Shown: positions 35,034 through 47,737, counted from the stretch's first letter. The stretch is 64,000 bases of DNA from Glandiceps talaboti (GCF_964340395.1 NC_135568.1:11017776-11081775), one strand, 5' to 3'. The notes: generated from the sequence alone by a model not told the origin. Numbers and translations are program-made.

Positions 35034-35232
35034 TGTATTGAAACACAGATTCCAAAAATTCGAATTTTATATATTTTATTTTGTGCTTTACAGGGTGTAT
35101 TATTTCAAAATCTAAAATTTATATTTTATGGTGTACCATCTCTGTGTATTAAAAACACAGAGATTCCAGTATTTTAAAATTTAAGTTTTATGGTGCACCA
35201 TCTCTGTGTATTGAAACACAGAGATTCAAAAA
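35034..35232 (+). repeat. Decayed tandem copies of the exon-k 5' end
   Basis: GTGTATTRAAACACAGAGAT followed by TCCAGTA or TCAAAAA occurs at 35034, 35144 and 35206, matching GTGTATTAAAACACAGGGAT then TCCAGTACC in exon k (from 35269). At 35081-35103 TTGTGCTTTACAGGGTGTATTA duplicates the exon-k acceptor (TTGTACTATACAGGGTGTATTA). Reading from the decoy acceptor soon meets a stop. Confidence 0.8.
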
Positions 35233-35267
35233 ATGTTAATTGTACATATTTATTTTGTACTATACAG

Positions 35268-35422
35268 GGTGTATTAAAACACAGGGATTCCAGTACCGAA
35301 TATGAAGTAAAGGAACCAGTTGGAGTGTTAAAACGTACAGATTCACCACGGGAAGATGAGAGTCCCACTAGAACCCGGCCTAAATTTGAAATTGGACAAG
35401 ATGATAGTAGTGAATCTGAAAG
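35268..35422 (+). CDS. SVIL: SVIL exon k: two GVLK motifs
   Basis: Acceptor GTACTATACAG at 35267, donor GAAAG|GTAAGG at 35423; phase 0 in, two bases out. Reads GVLKHRDSSTEYEVKEPV then GVLKRTDSPREDESPTRTRP and an acidic Ser-rich end. The two GVLK motifs, 18 residues apart, continue the 19-residue GILK array of exon j. Confidence 0.85.
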
Positions 35423-35544
35423 GTAAGGCAGTATAATTTATGTCTCCGTAATGAAAGTAGAATAGCAGATGTCTTCCAGGAAATCATTCCTCAATGTGAG
35501 CATGGTATGTGAGTGGTCTACCAATTACGCCAGTGTAGCAGAAT

Positions 35545-35800
35545 TTCTTCAACCCAGGGGTGTGGTACACAGAATATGATATTAGACTATTCACAGCCCT
35601 GAAATAACCCAGGGGTGTGGTATACAGATGGTATCAGACTATCCACAGCCCTGAAATACAATGTAACCCAGGGGTGTGGTACACAGTATGATATTAGATT
35701 ATCCACAGCCCTGAAATAACCCAGGGATGTGGTAAAGAGAGTATGATATTAGACTATCCACAGCCCTGAAATAACCCAAGGATGTGATACACAGTACATC
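35545..35800 (+). repeat. ~55-bp tandem repeat, five copies
   Basis: Unit: TAACCCAGGGGTGTGGTA, CACAGTATGATATTAGACTA, TCCACAGCCCTGAAA. Confidence 0.85.
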
Positions 35801-36564
35801 ATAGTATGATATTTGACAGATATTACACAACACTAGATACATGTATTTGACTCTCCACATTCCACTAATAACCCCTGTGTCTAAACAACATGGCATAACT
35901 ATCAGTACATTCCCTGAGGTCTTGTACATTCATGTTAACAACTACAAACCTAATATTTGCATCTGTATTGTGGATGTCTGATATACATGCATTTCACAGT
36001 CTACATTGAATTCACTGAGGAACCAAGTATCCAGGCACAGAATCCTTATATAACTTGATGTAATAGCCTAATCAGGTCCCTGTTATATGCACTTAGCTTG
36101 TTTCTTTGAATGTTACATTCATCTCCTGAAACTCTTTTCAAGACTGTACATGAGAAACAGCTCCATAATGTCAATATTTTTTGTGATACAGGTCTCATAC
36201 TTTGCATGTTTATCGCAGAGTAAATACGAGAGAGTTGACTGTCTGGATGCAAAAGTTATATAACTTTTTATTTCAACTCTAGACTGGATACAAATAAAAA
36301 ACATGTTCTCACTGTCAATTTAAACTAGCACTATAAGAAAAGCCTCCATTTTGATATAATAGAGAAACAGTCCATGTATTCATGAAATGAGATTTTAAGT
36401 TTATACCAGTTTTGACCAACATTTATAGCCTTAGGTGAATAAATTATGAAATTTAATAGAAGGAAGTACTTGACATAGTCAATAAGAAAAGTGTAATTAT
36501 CCTACCCATTATCAGTTATTAGTATCATAAAATAACAAGCCATGTTTTGGCTGATGTTTTCAAC

Positions 36565-36590
36565 CCCCCCCCCCCCCCCCCCCCCCCCCC
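36565..36590 (+). repeat. Poly-C tract
   Basis: Run of about 26 C; a similar interrupted C-tract is at 4191-4230. Confidence 0.9.
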
Positions 36591-37857
36591 AGTAACAGGA
36601 ACAGGAGGGGGAAGGGGAAGAGGGGTGGCTTGCAAAACTGATTTCCTAGTCTGGATTATGTGAGTGGAGGTGTAAATAGTAAGGATACTGAACTAGACTA
36701 CTGATTTCCATACATACTTTAATCTTGGTGGGGAACCATAGTGGCAAAATACTTCTGGAACTCAGATAGATTTTATATACCATTACTTACAACCCTGAAC
36801 AAATGCATTGGAAGAAAGCCTGTTAAAATATATTTAACTTTTAGTAGATTTTACTTACTTAAAACCACCTTAACAAAGTCATTTGAAGGAAACTATAAAA
36901 CAAAATTAAAGAACTTAGGTAGATTATAATACCCGAACACTAGGAGGGAATCATAAATGACTTTTGGAATGTCCAGATTTTACCGAGTTATCACCTATAT
37001 CTGTAACACTAAAGAAGTATATGACATACAATGCATTGTTGTAGAAAACCTGTAGACCATATACTTGTATGTAGCCATGGTCATATAGCCGTCCATAGTC
37101 TTTCTCCAAAAGAATGTTTATATACCTCCTGAAGATAAATATGAAATACCAAGAGTTGCTTAAAGAACAATAACTAGAATTTTATTGTTTTACAGTTGTT
37201 GTAAACTATTGTTCTGTCATGTTGGTATTGTGTGCAGTACAGATTTACACTTCAACAAATAGTTCCTCAAATAAGTTTTTGTGGTTATGTTGGGAAAATT
37301 AGTCATGATTAATGGCCTGGAATCATAGACTGATGCCTTGTTACCATGACAACATGGCTACTGGGCTACATATTCACAGTGATAACTTTGGATTTTAATG
37401 TGGAATACGTTTTCTTTAAAGTGGTCATATTGATGAGGAATGGGTATTTATTTTGGATTTTTAATTCTTGAGACAACTCTACTAATTGTGTTTTCCTACT
37501 TGAAAAAAACAATATGAAACAGCATTGACCAAATCCATGTTTGTAGGTCCATAAATTACAACAAGCTAAAAAGGGTGTAAAAAGTTTGTTATTGTACATA
37601 AAATAACAAATATATTTTTGAACATTGTTTAATGTTTTGCAATTTTATTGAGTTACAAACAAGGATTTACATGTATGTTGTTCCACATTTTTTCCTGTAT
37701 AAAACATAGTAGAATTATTTTATAAATTCAAAATCCAAAATAAATACCAAAATCCATCCTCATCTGTATGGCCACTTTAAGGGATTTCAGGAAACTTTTC
37801 ACCAACAGACAAACTCAAGATATTGGCTATTTTGTATTAGTTATACAGTCTTTTATA

Positions 37858-37990
37858 CAGGGCTCAATTTTAGCAGTAGTTCAGGGCGCTCATATACTAG
37901 TACTATTACTAAAAACTGTATCTAGACTACCAAAGTAGCAGTAGTTCAGGGCTCATATACTACTGAAAAACTGTGTCTAGACTACTAAAG
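37858..37990 (+). repeat. Second locus of the 54-bp repeat
   Basis: Two to three copies of AGCAGTAGTTCAGGGC...CATATACTA...ACTGTATCTAGACTACCAAA, the same unit as at 6020-6800, including the GGGCTCAAttTTAGCAG left flank. Confidence 0.75.
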
Positions 37991-38396
37991 TGACCCAGAG
38001 ATGGGTTGCTGCATGTAGTGGTCAAAATCCAAACTGTGCTATGTAGACACAAATGTTTGCAGACATGTTTTGAAGAGCTGTATGATGAGATAGTATAGCA
38101 TGTATATGACAGCAAAGACAATGGATTACTTTAGAGTAATAGCGGTGAAACAAAACAGATGGTGATACTCATTGATAAGATAATGAAATGATGTCACTGT
38201 TCTATTTTTAGACTTTAGCATAATTTGATTTGCTTTGAAAAAGGAATACTTGAACAAAGTGGTATGACAAGCCAATCTGGCTAACATCTAAAGTATTATT
38301 TTTCTCTTCTCATTATCCTTGTAAAACTGAAAACAATTTTATGTGACTACTGTACAAAGTGTAAGACAGAAAAAGTTCATCATCAAACATAGTAAT

Positions 38397-38700
38397 AAAT
38401 AGACTCTCTCTCTCTAGTCATCGCGAGCATCGCTATTAGCTGTTTTGTATGTACCGATATCTACCAAATAATTGTACTAGAATATCCTTGTACTGTAGGT
38501 CCTCATCGACTTCATAGGGCTAATCATTTGTTGACATGTTGAGTTACCGTGGCCCCGAGCATCACAGTAACACATCAACAAATGATTATCTCTATGTAGT
38601 CGATGAGGGCCCACAATACAATTATGCAGTAGATATTGGTACATACAAAACAGCCCCTTTTAGCAATGCAGTGCTCCGAGGACTTTGAGAGAATCTATTT
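38397..38700. mobile_element. Foldback element, ~304 bp, arms ~140 bp
   Basis: Left arm AAATAGACTCTCTC...GCTGTTTTGTATGTACC...CCTCATCGAC...AATCATTTGTTGA is complementary to right arm TCAACAAATGATT...GTCGATGAGG...GGTACATACAAAACAGC...GAGAATCTATTT. Small indels between arms. No ORF, target duplication unclear. Confidence 0.85.
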
Positions 38701-39419
38701 AATGCACTACAGACTTCAAGTAATGGCCATTTACACCATGAAAATGAAGATAGAATTTTTGCTAAATAATCCCTGCACACCATCACTTACTTTGCAAAAA
38801 AAACTAAAAGGTACTAAATTATGAACTTTTCACTGCCATAAATCTTAAACAATCGATAATACTTTCAAAAGAGGAAGCTGATGAAAGATGAAATTCTCAA
38901 AATTTTCAAAGTTTACTGACCCAGAAAAAAATACCTACTATGTTGTAGTTACAGTATTCTTGGTAGATGAATTAAACTATTGAAATGTATACAGAAAGAA
39001 ATTGTGTGTATATTGAATAGCTGCATGTCAACTATTCTGTTGCGCTGTGAAAGGTGATAGGTGTATGACCTCTGTCTTCAGTCTCCTCATTCATAGACTA
39101 CCTGATGTCATGAATAAATAATGACTCATGAATATTCAAATATTTAAATGAGTATTGAGTATACAGACTAAATAAATATCAACTCATGAATATTCATGTA
39201 TTCAAATGAGCTTCTTATATTGATTTGTACAACATGTACAAGGGCACCTCTCAGCTGAATGTACCTTTCTATTATTGGAAAGTGTCTATTTACCGGATTT
39301 GCATTTGAAAAACGGGTAACGGCTCAATAGTCAACACTCTGATAGAAAAAAAAAACAGGCAGACAGCCGTCCTTCGCACTGAACATCGGTCAGTGTTGGA
39401 TGTAAAAAAAACAGATGCC

Positions 39420-39430
39420 TATATATAAAG
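39420..39430 (+). promoter_or_regulatory. Candidate TATA box of an internal promoter
   Basis: TATATATAAAG lies 72 bases before the ATG at 39492, so a start site near 39450 would leave a short leader. A 7-codon upstream ORF (ATG 39451) precedes the main ATG. Confidence 0.4.
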
Positions 39431-39491
39431 CTTATTTCTGAAATATTACAATGACAACTGTACATATGGAATAAGTTAAATATTTACCACC

Positions 39492-39553
39492 ATGTTTACC
39501 GACTTCAAATACGCTGAATGGCAAATTGGAGGACTGGCACGGGTCTGTGTGGA
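39492..39553 (+). CDS. Candidate alternative first exon of SVIL
   Basis: CCACCATG context; in-frame TAA 15 bases upstream; 20 codons (MFTDFKYAEWQIGGLARVCV) plus two bases GA, then donor GTGGA|GTATGT. The two-base exit fits exon l, whose first base A makes Glu: ...VCVE|FKTQPVES. A TATA box is correctly placed upstream. This would make a short supervillin lacking the long disordered N-terminus but keeping the last TQP modules and everything downstream. No homologue is recognised. Conserved phase and good start context support it; transcript evidence is lacking. Confidence 0.4.
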
Positions 39554-41364
39554 GTATGTATCACTTTATATTTTCTTTAATTAGCTTTCTAGTCATGTTG
39601 TAAAAGATCAAGAAGTAAACACGTCGTTTCCTGAGTTCATACATTGTAATAGTAACCATACATTTGTAAATTTCATATATACAATACACATGTATGTCAA
39701 CTTATATTGTCCATCAGTCTAGGCCGATCAGCTGATCAAATTAAATACCGACAGTGTTATGGTCTTTTATATAATATTTTATTTAGTCAGGCCTATTTAC
39801 CATTCACTTGTTTATCTGTTTTGCATCGTATTTGAGATAACCAGGGTCTTGTTTTGAGTGTGATAATTTCAGCGCGGTATTTGTGCAAAACATGCGGGCA
39901 GACAGGTCTTAGCTATCAGCTGACAGGTAACCCTAGTAGTATTAATGTTTATGTCTGTTATTGGATTATTTGTTCCTTGCATCAACCTAGTTTTGGATGT
40001 GTCCATGTGTCTGTTCCAGTCCATTTGAAATTAGACGTACACGTTACACACGTTTACTGTCGCGTGGTGAAACCAGATGCTGTTGTCATGCTTTCAGCAA
40101 CAGTGAAATTAAAAACCTTGAGACTGTATTGAATGGATAGAGAGTGAAAACAGGACAGCAAGGTTCTTTTTTATGTATGTCATAAGGGTCACTATGATGA
40201 CAATACTCAGGGCATTTCGTTTTATAAAGTGTGCTGGTATTGTGTTGTTGGGTTTTGATGGTTGGGTGGACCAGTGTCAAATTTCATACATTTGCCGTTT
40301 TACTAATACAATGAATGTTTAGTTTGTTTACAAATGTGAAAAGTATCATGCACCAATTGAGATGCTTTCGTACGTCATGTCATCATGTTATTACTAAGGA
40401 CAGCGTAATATTTTCATTCTGAAAAAATCCTCTCTAAAAATTCAACTTCATCATTTATGTCTGGAATTTTTTTAAGGTTACCTTGACTATTTCTCTTCAG
40501 CATCCCAAAATTGAGCAGTGGTTTGCAGGCTACAGACTGTCAAACTATATGTAGATATAGTGATATTGATTCACAAAATATAATTTTTTTCATGATTGAG
40601 AATTTGTATAACTCATGCTAACCCTTAGCTTCAGACGTAATCTATGTTGAGTTTTGGTATGGTTGGATGAGGGAACCCATAGTGGAACTCAAACCTACGA
40701 TAGCCCAGAGACTTCGCTATCTAGTCTGGATGTCAACGTTGTGTAGTCTAACTAAATCAAATGTGAGTGGAGGTGTAAATATTAATGATACTGTATAGGG
40801 ACTAGACTATTGCTTATCTGGCCTGACAATATCATATCATTTTGTTGAGCCAGATAGCCAACTCTCTCTGGGCTATATGTATGATAACAAACCTTCAAAT
40901 TTCAATTGTTGTTCTAATAGTTGATAGCACGAAATAACAAAGTCATTGTTATAACAATATGTTAGGTCAGGTGCTCCTAAAAAACCCATTCTTAAATAAA
41001 TTAACCAGTATTGTATAAAAGTATGCCCTCAGAGAAAAGTAATAAATAATCATCGCGTTGACAAACAATGTATGTATACAAATACCTTGTCAGGTCACTC
41101 TATTCAATCATGCATTTAAATTGTTTGGACAGACTTCTATCATCTCTGTGAAATTACAAGGATTAGTTCTTCATTTTTATCAGAATGTTTGTTTACCGTG
41201 ATTTGGAGATAGAGAGATTAATTTCAAGGTTTTCTTTTGAAAATAAGTGAGAAAATGGAAAAAAACAAATTGTCTTTGTTATGGTGTTATTTGTAAGATT
41301 AGCATGCAGGTGTTACATGGTTGGAAAGTGACCAGATGGCAAAGGAAAAAGAGACAGACACACA

Positions 41365-41422
41365 CAGAGAAACAGACAGACAGACAGACAGTGACATATA
41401 GGCAGACCGTGAGAGAAATAAG

Positions 41423-41466
<44 letters not shown>
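41365..41466 (+). repeat. GACA / GA microsatellite
   Basis: CAGACAGACAGACAG then about 18 GA units ending at 41466. Confidence 0.95.
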
Positions 41467-41469
<3 letters not shown>

Positions 41470-42506
41470 TAAAGTTTCCTTTGCATACTGTCATTTTGAA
41501 GAACCCTAATAATATATACATGTAACTTATAAAAGGGAAATCCCTTTACAATTTTCAATGTTTCCTGTATTCCTGCCATTATACTTTTTTGAGAGAGAGG
41601 GAAGTCTAATATTATAAACACTAAGTCTTATAACTTCCTGTATATTCAATTATTTTGTTAGCTTTTTGAAACCGGGGTAACAGATGTCAGGGAATGTGAG
41701 GTAATAGATGACAGGGGATGCTGGCAACACTGAAATATGTTTGGATACCAGTAGTTATGTTTTTGCCAAGGTTTTAGAACTCGGTAATATTGTCAAATAC
41801 CGCTATATAAAACCTCAGAGTCAGAAAATTTAACTATATGTACATCAATGTTACTAGTTTGATACTCCTCTAATATACTGACACGTTTTCAGATCAGTAG
41901 CTTAGGGAAGTTTACAATGAGCCGGACACACAAAAATTGAAAATCCATGTATCCAAAAGGAAGTTTGTTTTGACTATTTGAACTACTAGCAGCAACTTAC
42001 AGTAAAAAATGTAGGTATTTGACAATTAGGAAATTGATATGATAAAATGACAATGCACAGTCTCTGTACACAAATTAACAATTCAGACTATTTGTTATGA
42101 TTTTGAGAGTTGAAATTGACATGATAAATTATTTTCTATGATTCTGAGCAGGAGGAAAATTTGAATTGATTTGATTTGATTTGACCTAGAAACTTTGTGA
42201 ATTTCTACCTGGATGGTGTGACCTTGCATCGATACCAGCCTCGAGGGGGATTAGAGCAGTAATTGTTACCTATAAAGAAGGCTTCTCTGTCAATGTTATT
42301 CTTAAAAGTTGTAGATCATGTATCTAAAGTCTTTTGTTAGTTAACTGTAAATGTACAGATTATAGTATTTAGTGGATGTAGTGACCTACATTACATCTAT
42401 AGATCAAGTTGTTAGGTCTTTTGTTCAAATTCACTGTACATGAACACATGGGGTGGATTAGCCTGCAGACTAACCCTATTCTTATATTGTTAGTTTAAAG
42501 TAAATT

Positions 42507-42640
42507 ACAAGTGTGTGCCTAGAGAATCCCCTTAGAAACCTCACGCCTTAACATTCTGTGATCTAGATACAAAGTCCTCAACGTTGAGTTCATTACAAGT
42601 GTGTGCCTAGAATCCCCTTAGAAACCTCACGCCTTAACCT
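42507..42640 (+). repeat. Tandem duplication, ~84 bp
   Basis: TTACAAGTGTGTGCCTAGAG then AATCCCCTTAGAAACCTCAC and GCCTTAAC occurs near 42507 and 42591, nearly identical. Confidence 0.85.
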
Positions 42641-43749
42641 CTAAATTGACGCCATTGATGCCTGCAATGTTGAGATCATTTCAGAAATAACACTGGAACA
42701 ATTTGTTATTAATTGATCATGTTGAGGAAATATATCTGATGATCAAAATTAATCAAGTTTGTTAAACATGAACCTCACACCTTGTAGTATTCCATGATTG
42801 AAATAGAAGTCATCAATGTTGAGTTTATTTCATGAAGAATATTGATTCAGAAACAATTTTGATATTGATAACTGGGTGATCTATATCTGATGAACCAAAA
42901 TTAATTAAGTGTGCTAGATATGAATCAGAAACATGCCATCAGATTGTCAAATAAGATATCATTTTCAGTTTACATTCATCAAAATATGTCAGAAAACAAA
43001 ACATGTTTGTTGAGCAAAGTATGTAGGTAACACTACCTGAATTTTTCAATATTTTATTTATAACAATTCTGAATATCGCAATAACCTTGGAACACCATTG
43101 AAGGAAAAAGGTTGCCATTTCTTCCTACTGTTATCTGTTCTAGATACACTCCATTGAGCAGTTGTCATAGTTACGACATCATCACACATATACACATTGA
43201 ATATTTGAATTGCATTGAGTTGAACTGGTTATTTCACCAAATACAAGAAGACAAATGTGTAGGTATCAAAGACAGAAATTATGACACGGATAATAGATTT
43301 GGTGAGGACCAAAGATATTAGTGCAGTCTGAACTAGTCTATATATAGTAATTAGGAAGTGTTTCCTGCCAAGACTAGACATACATGTATATGAACACTTG
43401 TTATTTATTCGGTCTACTGAGGCAGCCAAGCTAAGTCTGGATGAAACATCAGTTTGGCAGGAAACATTTACTCCATGATTATTATAGATGTTTAAAAGAA
43501 ACTGCTTATCATAATTCATATACTCTAAACCTGGAAAGTTTCGCAAAAGACATATTTTTGCTTATTTCACTGGAAAACTAAAAACACAAAAATAAGTAGT
43601 GACTAAAATGCCTTTTTGTACATGAACACAGTATACCAGTCTGGTCATTAGTGAAAGTTAGTGTTTGAGAACTAGCTGAAAAGCGAAGAATTGCATCTTG
43701 GTTTACACAGTACATAAGCATATGTTATAAAACATATGTTATACAAAAA

Positions 43750-43750
<1 letters not shown>

Positions 43751-43824
<74 letters not shown>
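43751..43824 (+). repeat. GT microsatellite
   Basis: About 36 GT units, followed by AT-rich palindromic sequence. Confidence 0.95.
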
Positions 43825-43827
<3 letters not shown>

Positions 43828-44554
43828 ACATATAAAATATATAATATGATATATTATACCATATATCTCCCTGTTAATATCTCCTGTTCAATTAATCAAA
43901 TAAATATTGAAGCGCAGGAAATTTGACCTAAGTTCTATCCGTCAGTATTTACTATATACCTGTGAGGTCAATGTGTGATCAATCAAAGTCAACATCAAAG
44001 TCATCTCAATGTCATGTCCTTGATGTTTGTTTAATTTGCCAATCTTGATTTATTGTCACAATAGATTAGTTGTAAGTCTAGGACATGTGTTCAATAAAAA
44101 CTCTAATTCTTCTACTTTGTGAATTTAATTCATGATCAATCACACTTCTACTGATGAAGCTGCCATATTTCATTGTGAAAAATATCATTAAATTATTTAC
44201 TTTTGATAATGACATTCCGGTATGATGTTGACCGATAGGAAAGATGGATAGATAGTTAGTTATTTATTGTCAAGTTTAATAGCTTTATACAACATAGTAG
44301 TACCAAATAATTATGGGGATATTTCACTGTTGGTTGTAGTCTGTAAGATGCAATGTGTTGAGGGAGGGGGCTGTGTTGAAATGACACAGTGTATCTTATA
44401 GACTGTAATGTTGGTGACACAACTTTGTCAAGATCATCCAGGAAGTGAAAGATATAAAAACTACACACAACAAACTTTATATGTCTGTTTCCTTGTAAAA
44501 TAATTAGAATTAAATTTCTAAGGCAAATCTGTACCTTAGTCTAGTATTTCCAAC

Positions 44555-44726
44555 CAGTGTGCCCTCTGTAAAAAGAGAAGCAAATTTCTTCGGGTCAGAA
44601 TAATGAAGTATGGGTTTCTTGTGAGACAGCGCAAAGTACTAGGGATAGATGAACACCAAATGTTAGTGCGTCACTAGAAATAGTTGTGCGTCAGTGGTGC
44701 ATCAAATTGGCTTAGAGGGCATACTG
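44555..44726. mobile_element. hAT-like MITE with 8-bp target duplication
   Basis: 172 bp. Left end CAGTGTGCCCTCT, right end (inverted) CAGTATGCCCTCTAAGCC. Flanks TTTCCAAC (44547-44554) and CTTCCAAC (44727-44734) agree at 7 of 8 positions. CAGTG-type ends with 8-bp duplications are the signature of hAT elements. No transposase; interior has GTGCGTCACTAGAAAT and GTGCGTCAGTGGTGCATC shared with the copies at 13940 and 17821. Confidence 0.85.
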
Positions 44727-47698
44727 CTTCCAACATGGATTCCGTCATCTATAAAGTCAAATATTTCAGATTTCTTTCTAAGCTAGTTTGAACTCAATCT
44801 GATTAAATTCTGATGTGATGAAAATGGTTTGATTTCATTTAGCTCTGTTTCCTTTGTTTAGCATTGTACGTTTTCGGTGTTGTTGTTCTGGGAGTGTGAG
44901 TGTCACCTTCTCACATATTTGAACAAGAAGTTCAGTTATACAGGTTCAGATGTGGGAAGGCAGTGATCACTCCCGAAACAGCACAATAAGGGATTTTACA
45001 TCTCGTTGCAGACCTCGCGAGTTATGCAAATATGCCTTGCAACAACGGTTGTCAAACATGTGATCGTGGGCAAGCATTTGCCATGGCCATGTGCGATGAT
45101 GTTGAGAACAATAGTGTTGCTAAGCATTTGATACTTTCAGCTTGACCACCCTCACATGTGGTTGCTATGAATGCAATGGCTTATGCGAGATCTTGTGATA
45201 TGGCTTATTGAAAACAAATGACTCTAAATGAAGGAAATACAGGTAAAAAAAGAAAATGAACCGTATTCACCACGTCAGATTTTAATCAGATTGGTTCAAA
45301 CCTAAGTCATTAATAAATGTAATTTGTCCATAAAACTGGATTAGTTTACAGAGTTTTACCTTCCATGTCTGTTACCAGGGTTTGAAAACCTTAGGAAAAA
45401 CAAAGTAACATATTTTGCAGAGCTGTTGATTTTACTATGTTTATCTGTGTCTATTACCATGGTGATAAACCCATAGCTAAGATACCAGAATAAACATTCA
45501 TGGACTCTGAGTTCAAAGTTTAATAGTAATGAATATTTCTACTCACTCAGACAGAGCTAGAGTCAAAAAAAATCTTGGAATCGAATCCCAAATTCTCACC
45601 AACATCTCATCAGGACTGTACTACAATACATAGCTAAAATACTTTTTCAGTTTACATTTTACACATGTAACAAAAAATTATTATTATTAAAAATTTGAAA
45701 TACATATTTAACAAGTTGATGAACAAATTTCAACCAGAATCAAAAAAAGTGATGTAACTGCCTGCATTATTTATTATTAAATTGTTGAGAACAATGTATA
45801 TCACTTTACCGTAGTGAAGGAACATCGGCCCAAAATACAAGCTTACATAAATAAAAACTAGTTAAAAGTTCCAGAACAATGGATGTCTGTAGTTTGACAA
45901 TCAACGTTGTCATCTGTAATATGTGTTGCCATGGTAATTGTCATGGTTGATAAGTATGCGATAATAATAATCAATATTAAAAGATTGTAACTAATTTTTG
46001 TACATGTTACTATGGTGTATATTCACAACACATTGGTATTTATATCCTTGTTGTGTTCCATGTTGTCATCACATAGAAGTAGTTCTGGTATGGAAGTGGT
46101 TATATGGCATTAAAGTCTTCTGATAATAAGCCCTTTGGTCTAAAATGAGTCTGGTTTCTTTCGTGCTGAAGAGTCTAAAACAGGGTCCACTTTGCATTAT
46201 GTTGCTTGGTCTAACATGTGGTCCATTGTCCTTTACCAAATCATAACTGCCACTAAGTGTCCCAAAATTCCTCCTAAGGAAAATGTATTTAGGTCTAAAC
46301 TTTCATCTTTTAAAAACATGTAATGGTCTAAAATGGGTATTGATTTTTGGTCAAAGTGGGTCTAAAATGGGGCCTGGGGTTTCTAGCACTGGCCACACAC
46401 TCTTACCAGAGCTGGCTACTGGTACATCCCCCCCCCCACCCACACCAGAGCTGGTCACCGATACCCCTGCATCCCTACCCCCACCACCTCACTGTATTAG
46501 AACCCTTGTAACAGAGTGTCAACAACTTCAAATTTGCACAGTCTTGTTATGTTATTCCAATACGAAATGATTGGTGGACTAAATACCTTCAAAACACTTA
46601 TATCAAAAACATTGATAATATGAGTAAACTTAACTTGCCCTTGACTTTGTTATCAGTCATGACTACTTCAAGGTGATTAGTAATAATGGTCTGATTGATA
46701 TAGAATATTGCTGTTTGTTTTCGTCCTTTCCCAGGACCAGTTTGTCAACATTGGTTTACCACCATTGTTCCTTTCCCACACTTTTGATCCTGTAGTGGTA
46801 TATTTTGTCAAACCACAATCTATATATAATCTTCCTGGCTATCAGGTTGCATAGCCTTGATTCCAGGCTGTTCTCTATGCTATGATATCATGGAATGGTT
46901 GTGGATAATCCCACCCTGAATCCAAGCTGTCATGTTCTGCTATATGATATCCTGGAATAGTTATGAATTCCATGCTTAAGTTAAATATTAATACAATTCA
47001 TCTAAGTTATTCCTCCCATACTTTGAATCATTCCATTAACCATGTTTAATAACTGTCTTTTGCTTTTCACATTTCAAGACAGATGTCGCTGAAATAAAAA
47101 TGTACACATTATGTAATTTTTCATTCGTTGAATATTAATTGGATATTGGTTTCTAGGGTAATAAGACCCTGTGATAGATGGTAGGCATCATAGAAAAGTC
47201 ACAAAAAGAAAAGAGATATATTTAAGATCACATGTACAACAAAATTTGATAACAAAAACAACATTTGATTGATTGACAGAATGAGTAAACATTTTATAAA
47301 ATTTTATTTCATATATTCAAGAATATTGCTTTCCAGGATTTTTCCTGAAGTATGCCATGGCAAGTATTGGGGAAAATAGAGAAATTTTGGACATCAAAGA
47401 AAAAACTAAATAGATTAGAGCAACTATTTAGCTAGCTTAGATGCAGCTACCTTGATATCATTATCAAATCATCTCTTGAGAATCTATACCATGAATAGCA
47501 TCTGTACTAATATGTAACAAAATGTCAAATGTTGTAGTTCATGTCATTTCTGTAGGCTTCATACTATATTTTAATTTATAATGTCGGTGAAAGGCTAAAT
47601 ACTGATTATAATCTTTATTACTAATAATTCTTAGTTCAAATATATTCAGTATTTTGTATCAGTTCCCACATAAATCAAAACAAGTTGTCAAAACCCAA

Positions 47699-47737
47699 GA
47701 CGTTCTCTTCCTCTCTTCCTCTCTTCCTCTCTTCCTG
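47699..47737 (+). repeat. CTCTTC-type short tandem repeat
   Basis: CTCTTCCT repeated about four times. Confidence 0.9.

Larger units (their letters stand above)
33220..35267. other. Intron j-k
   Basis: Three TTTAAAGGCC-family MITE copies (33395-33628 interrupted, 34660-34825, 34855-34970) and decayed copies of the exon-k 5' end (35034-35232). No coding exon. Confidence 0.7.

Noticed and set aside
41247-41525. ORFs with poly-RE or poly-SL stretches
   Set aside because: Translations of the GA microsatellite.
45037-45150. 37-codon ORF with several Cys in a GC-richer patch
   Set aside because: No splice sites of the right phase, no recognisable family; the ORF is short enough to be chance.
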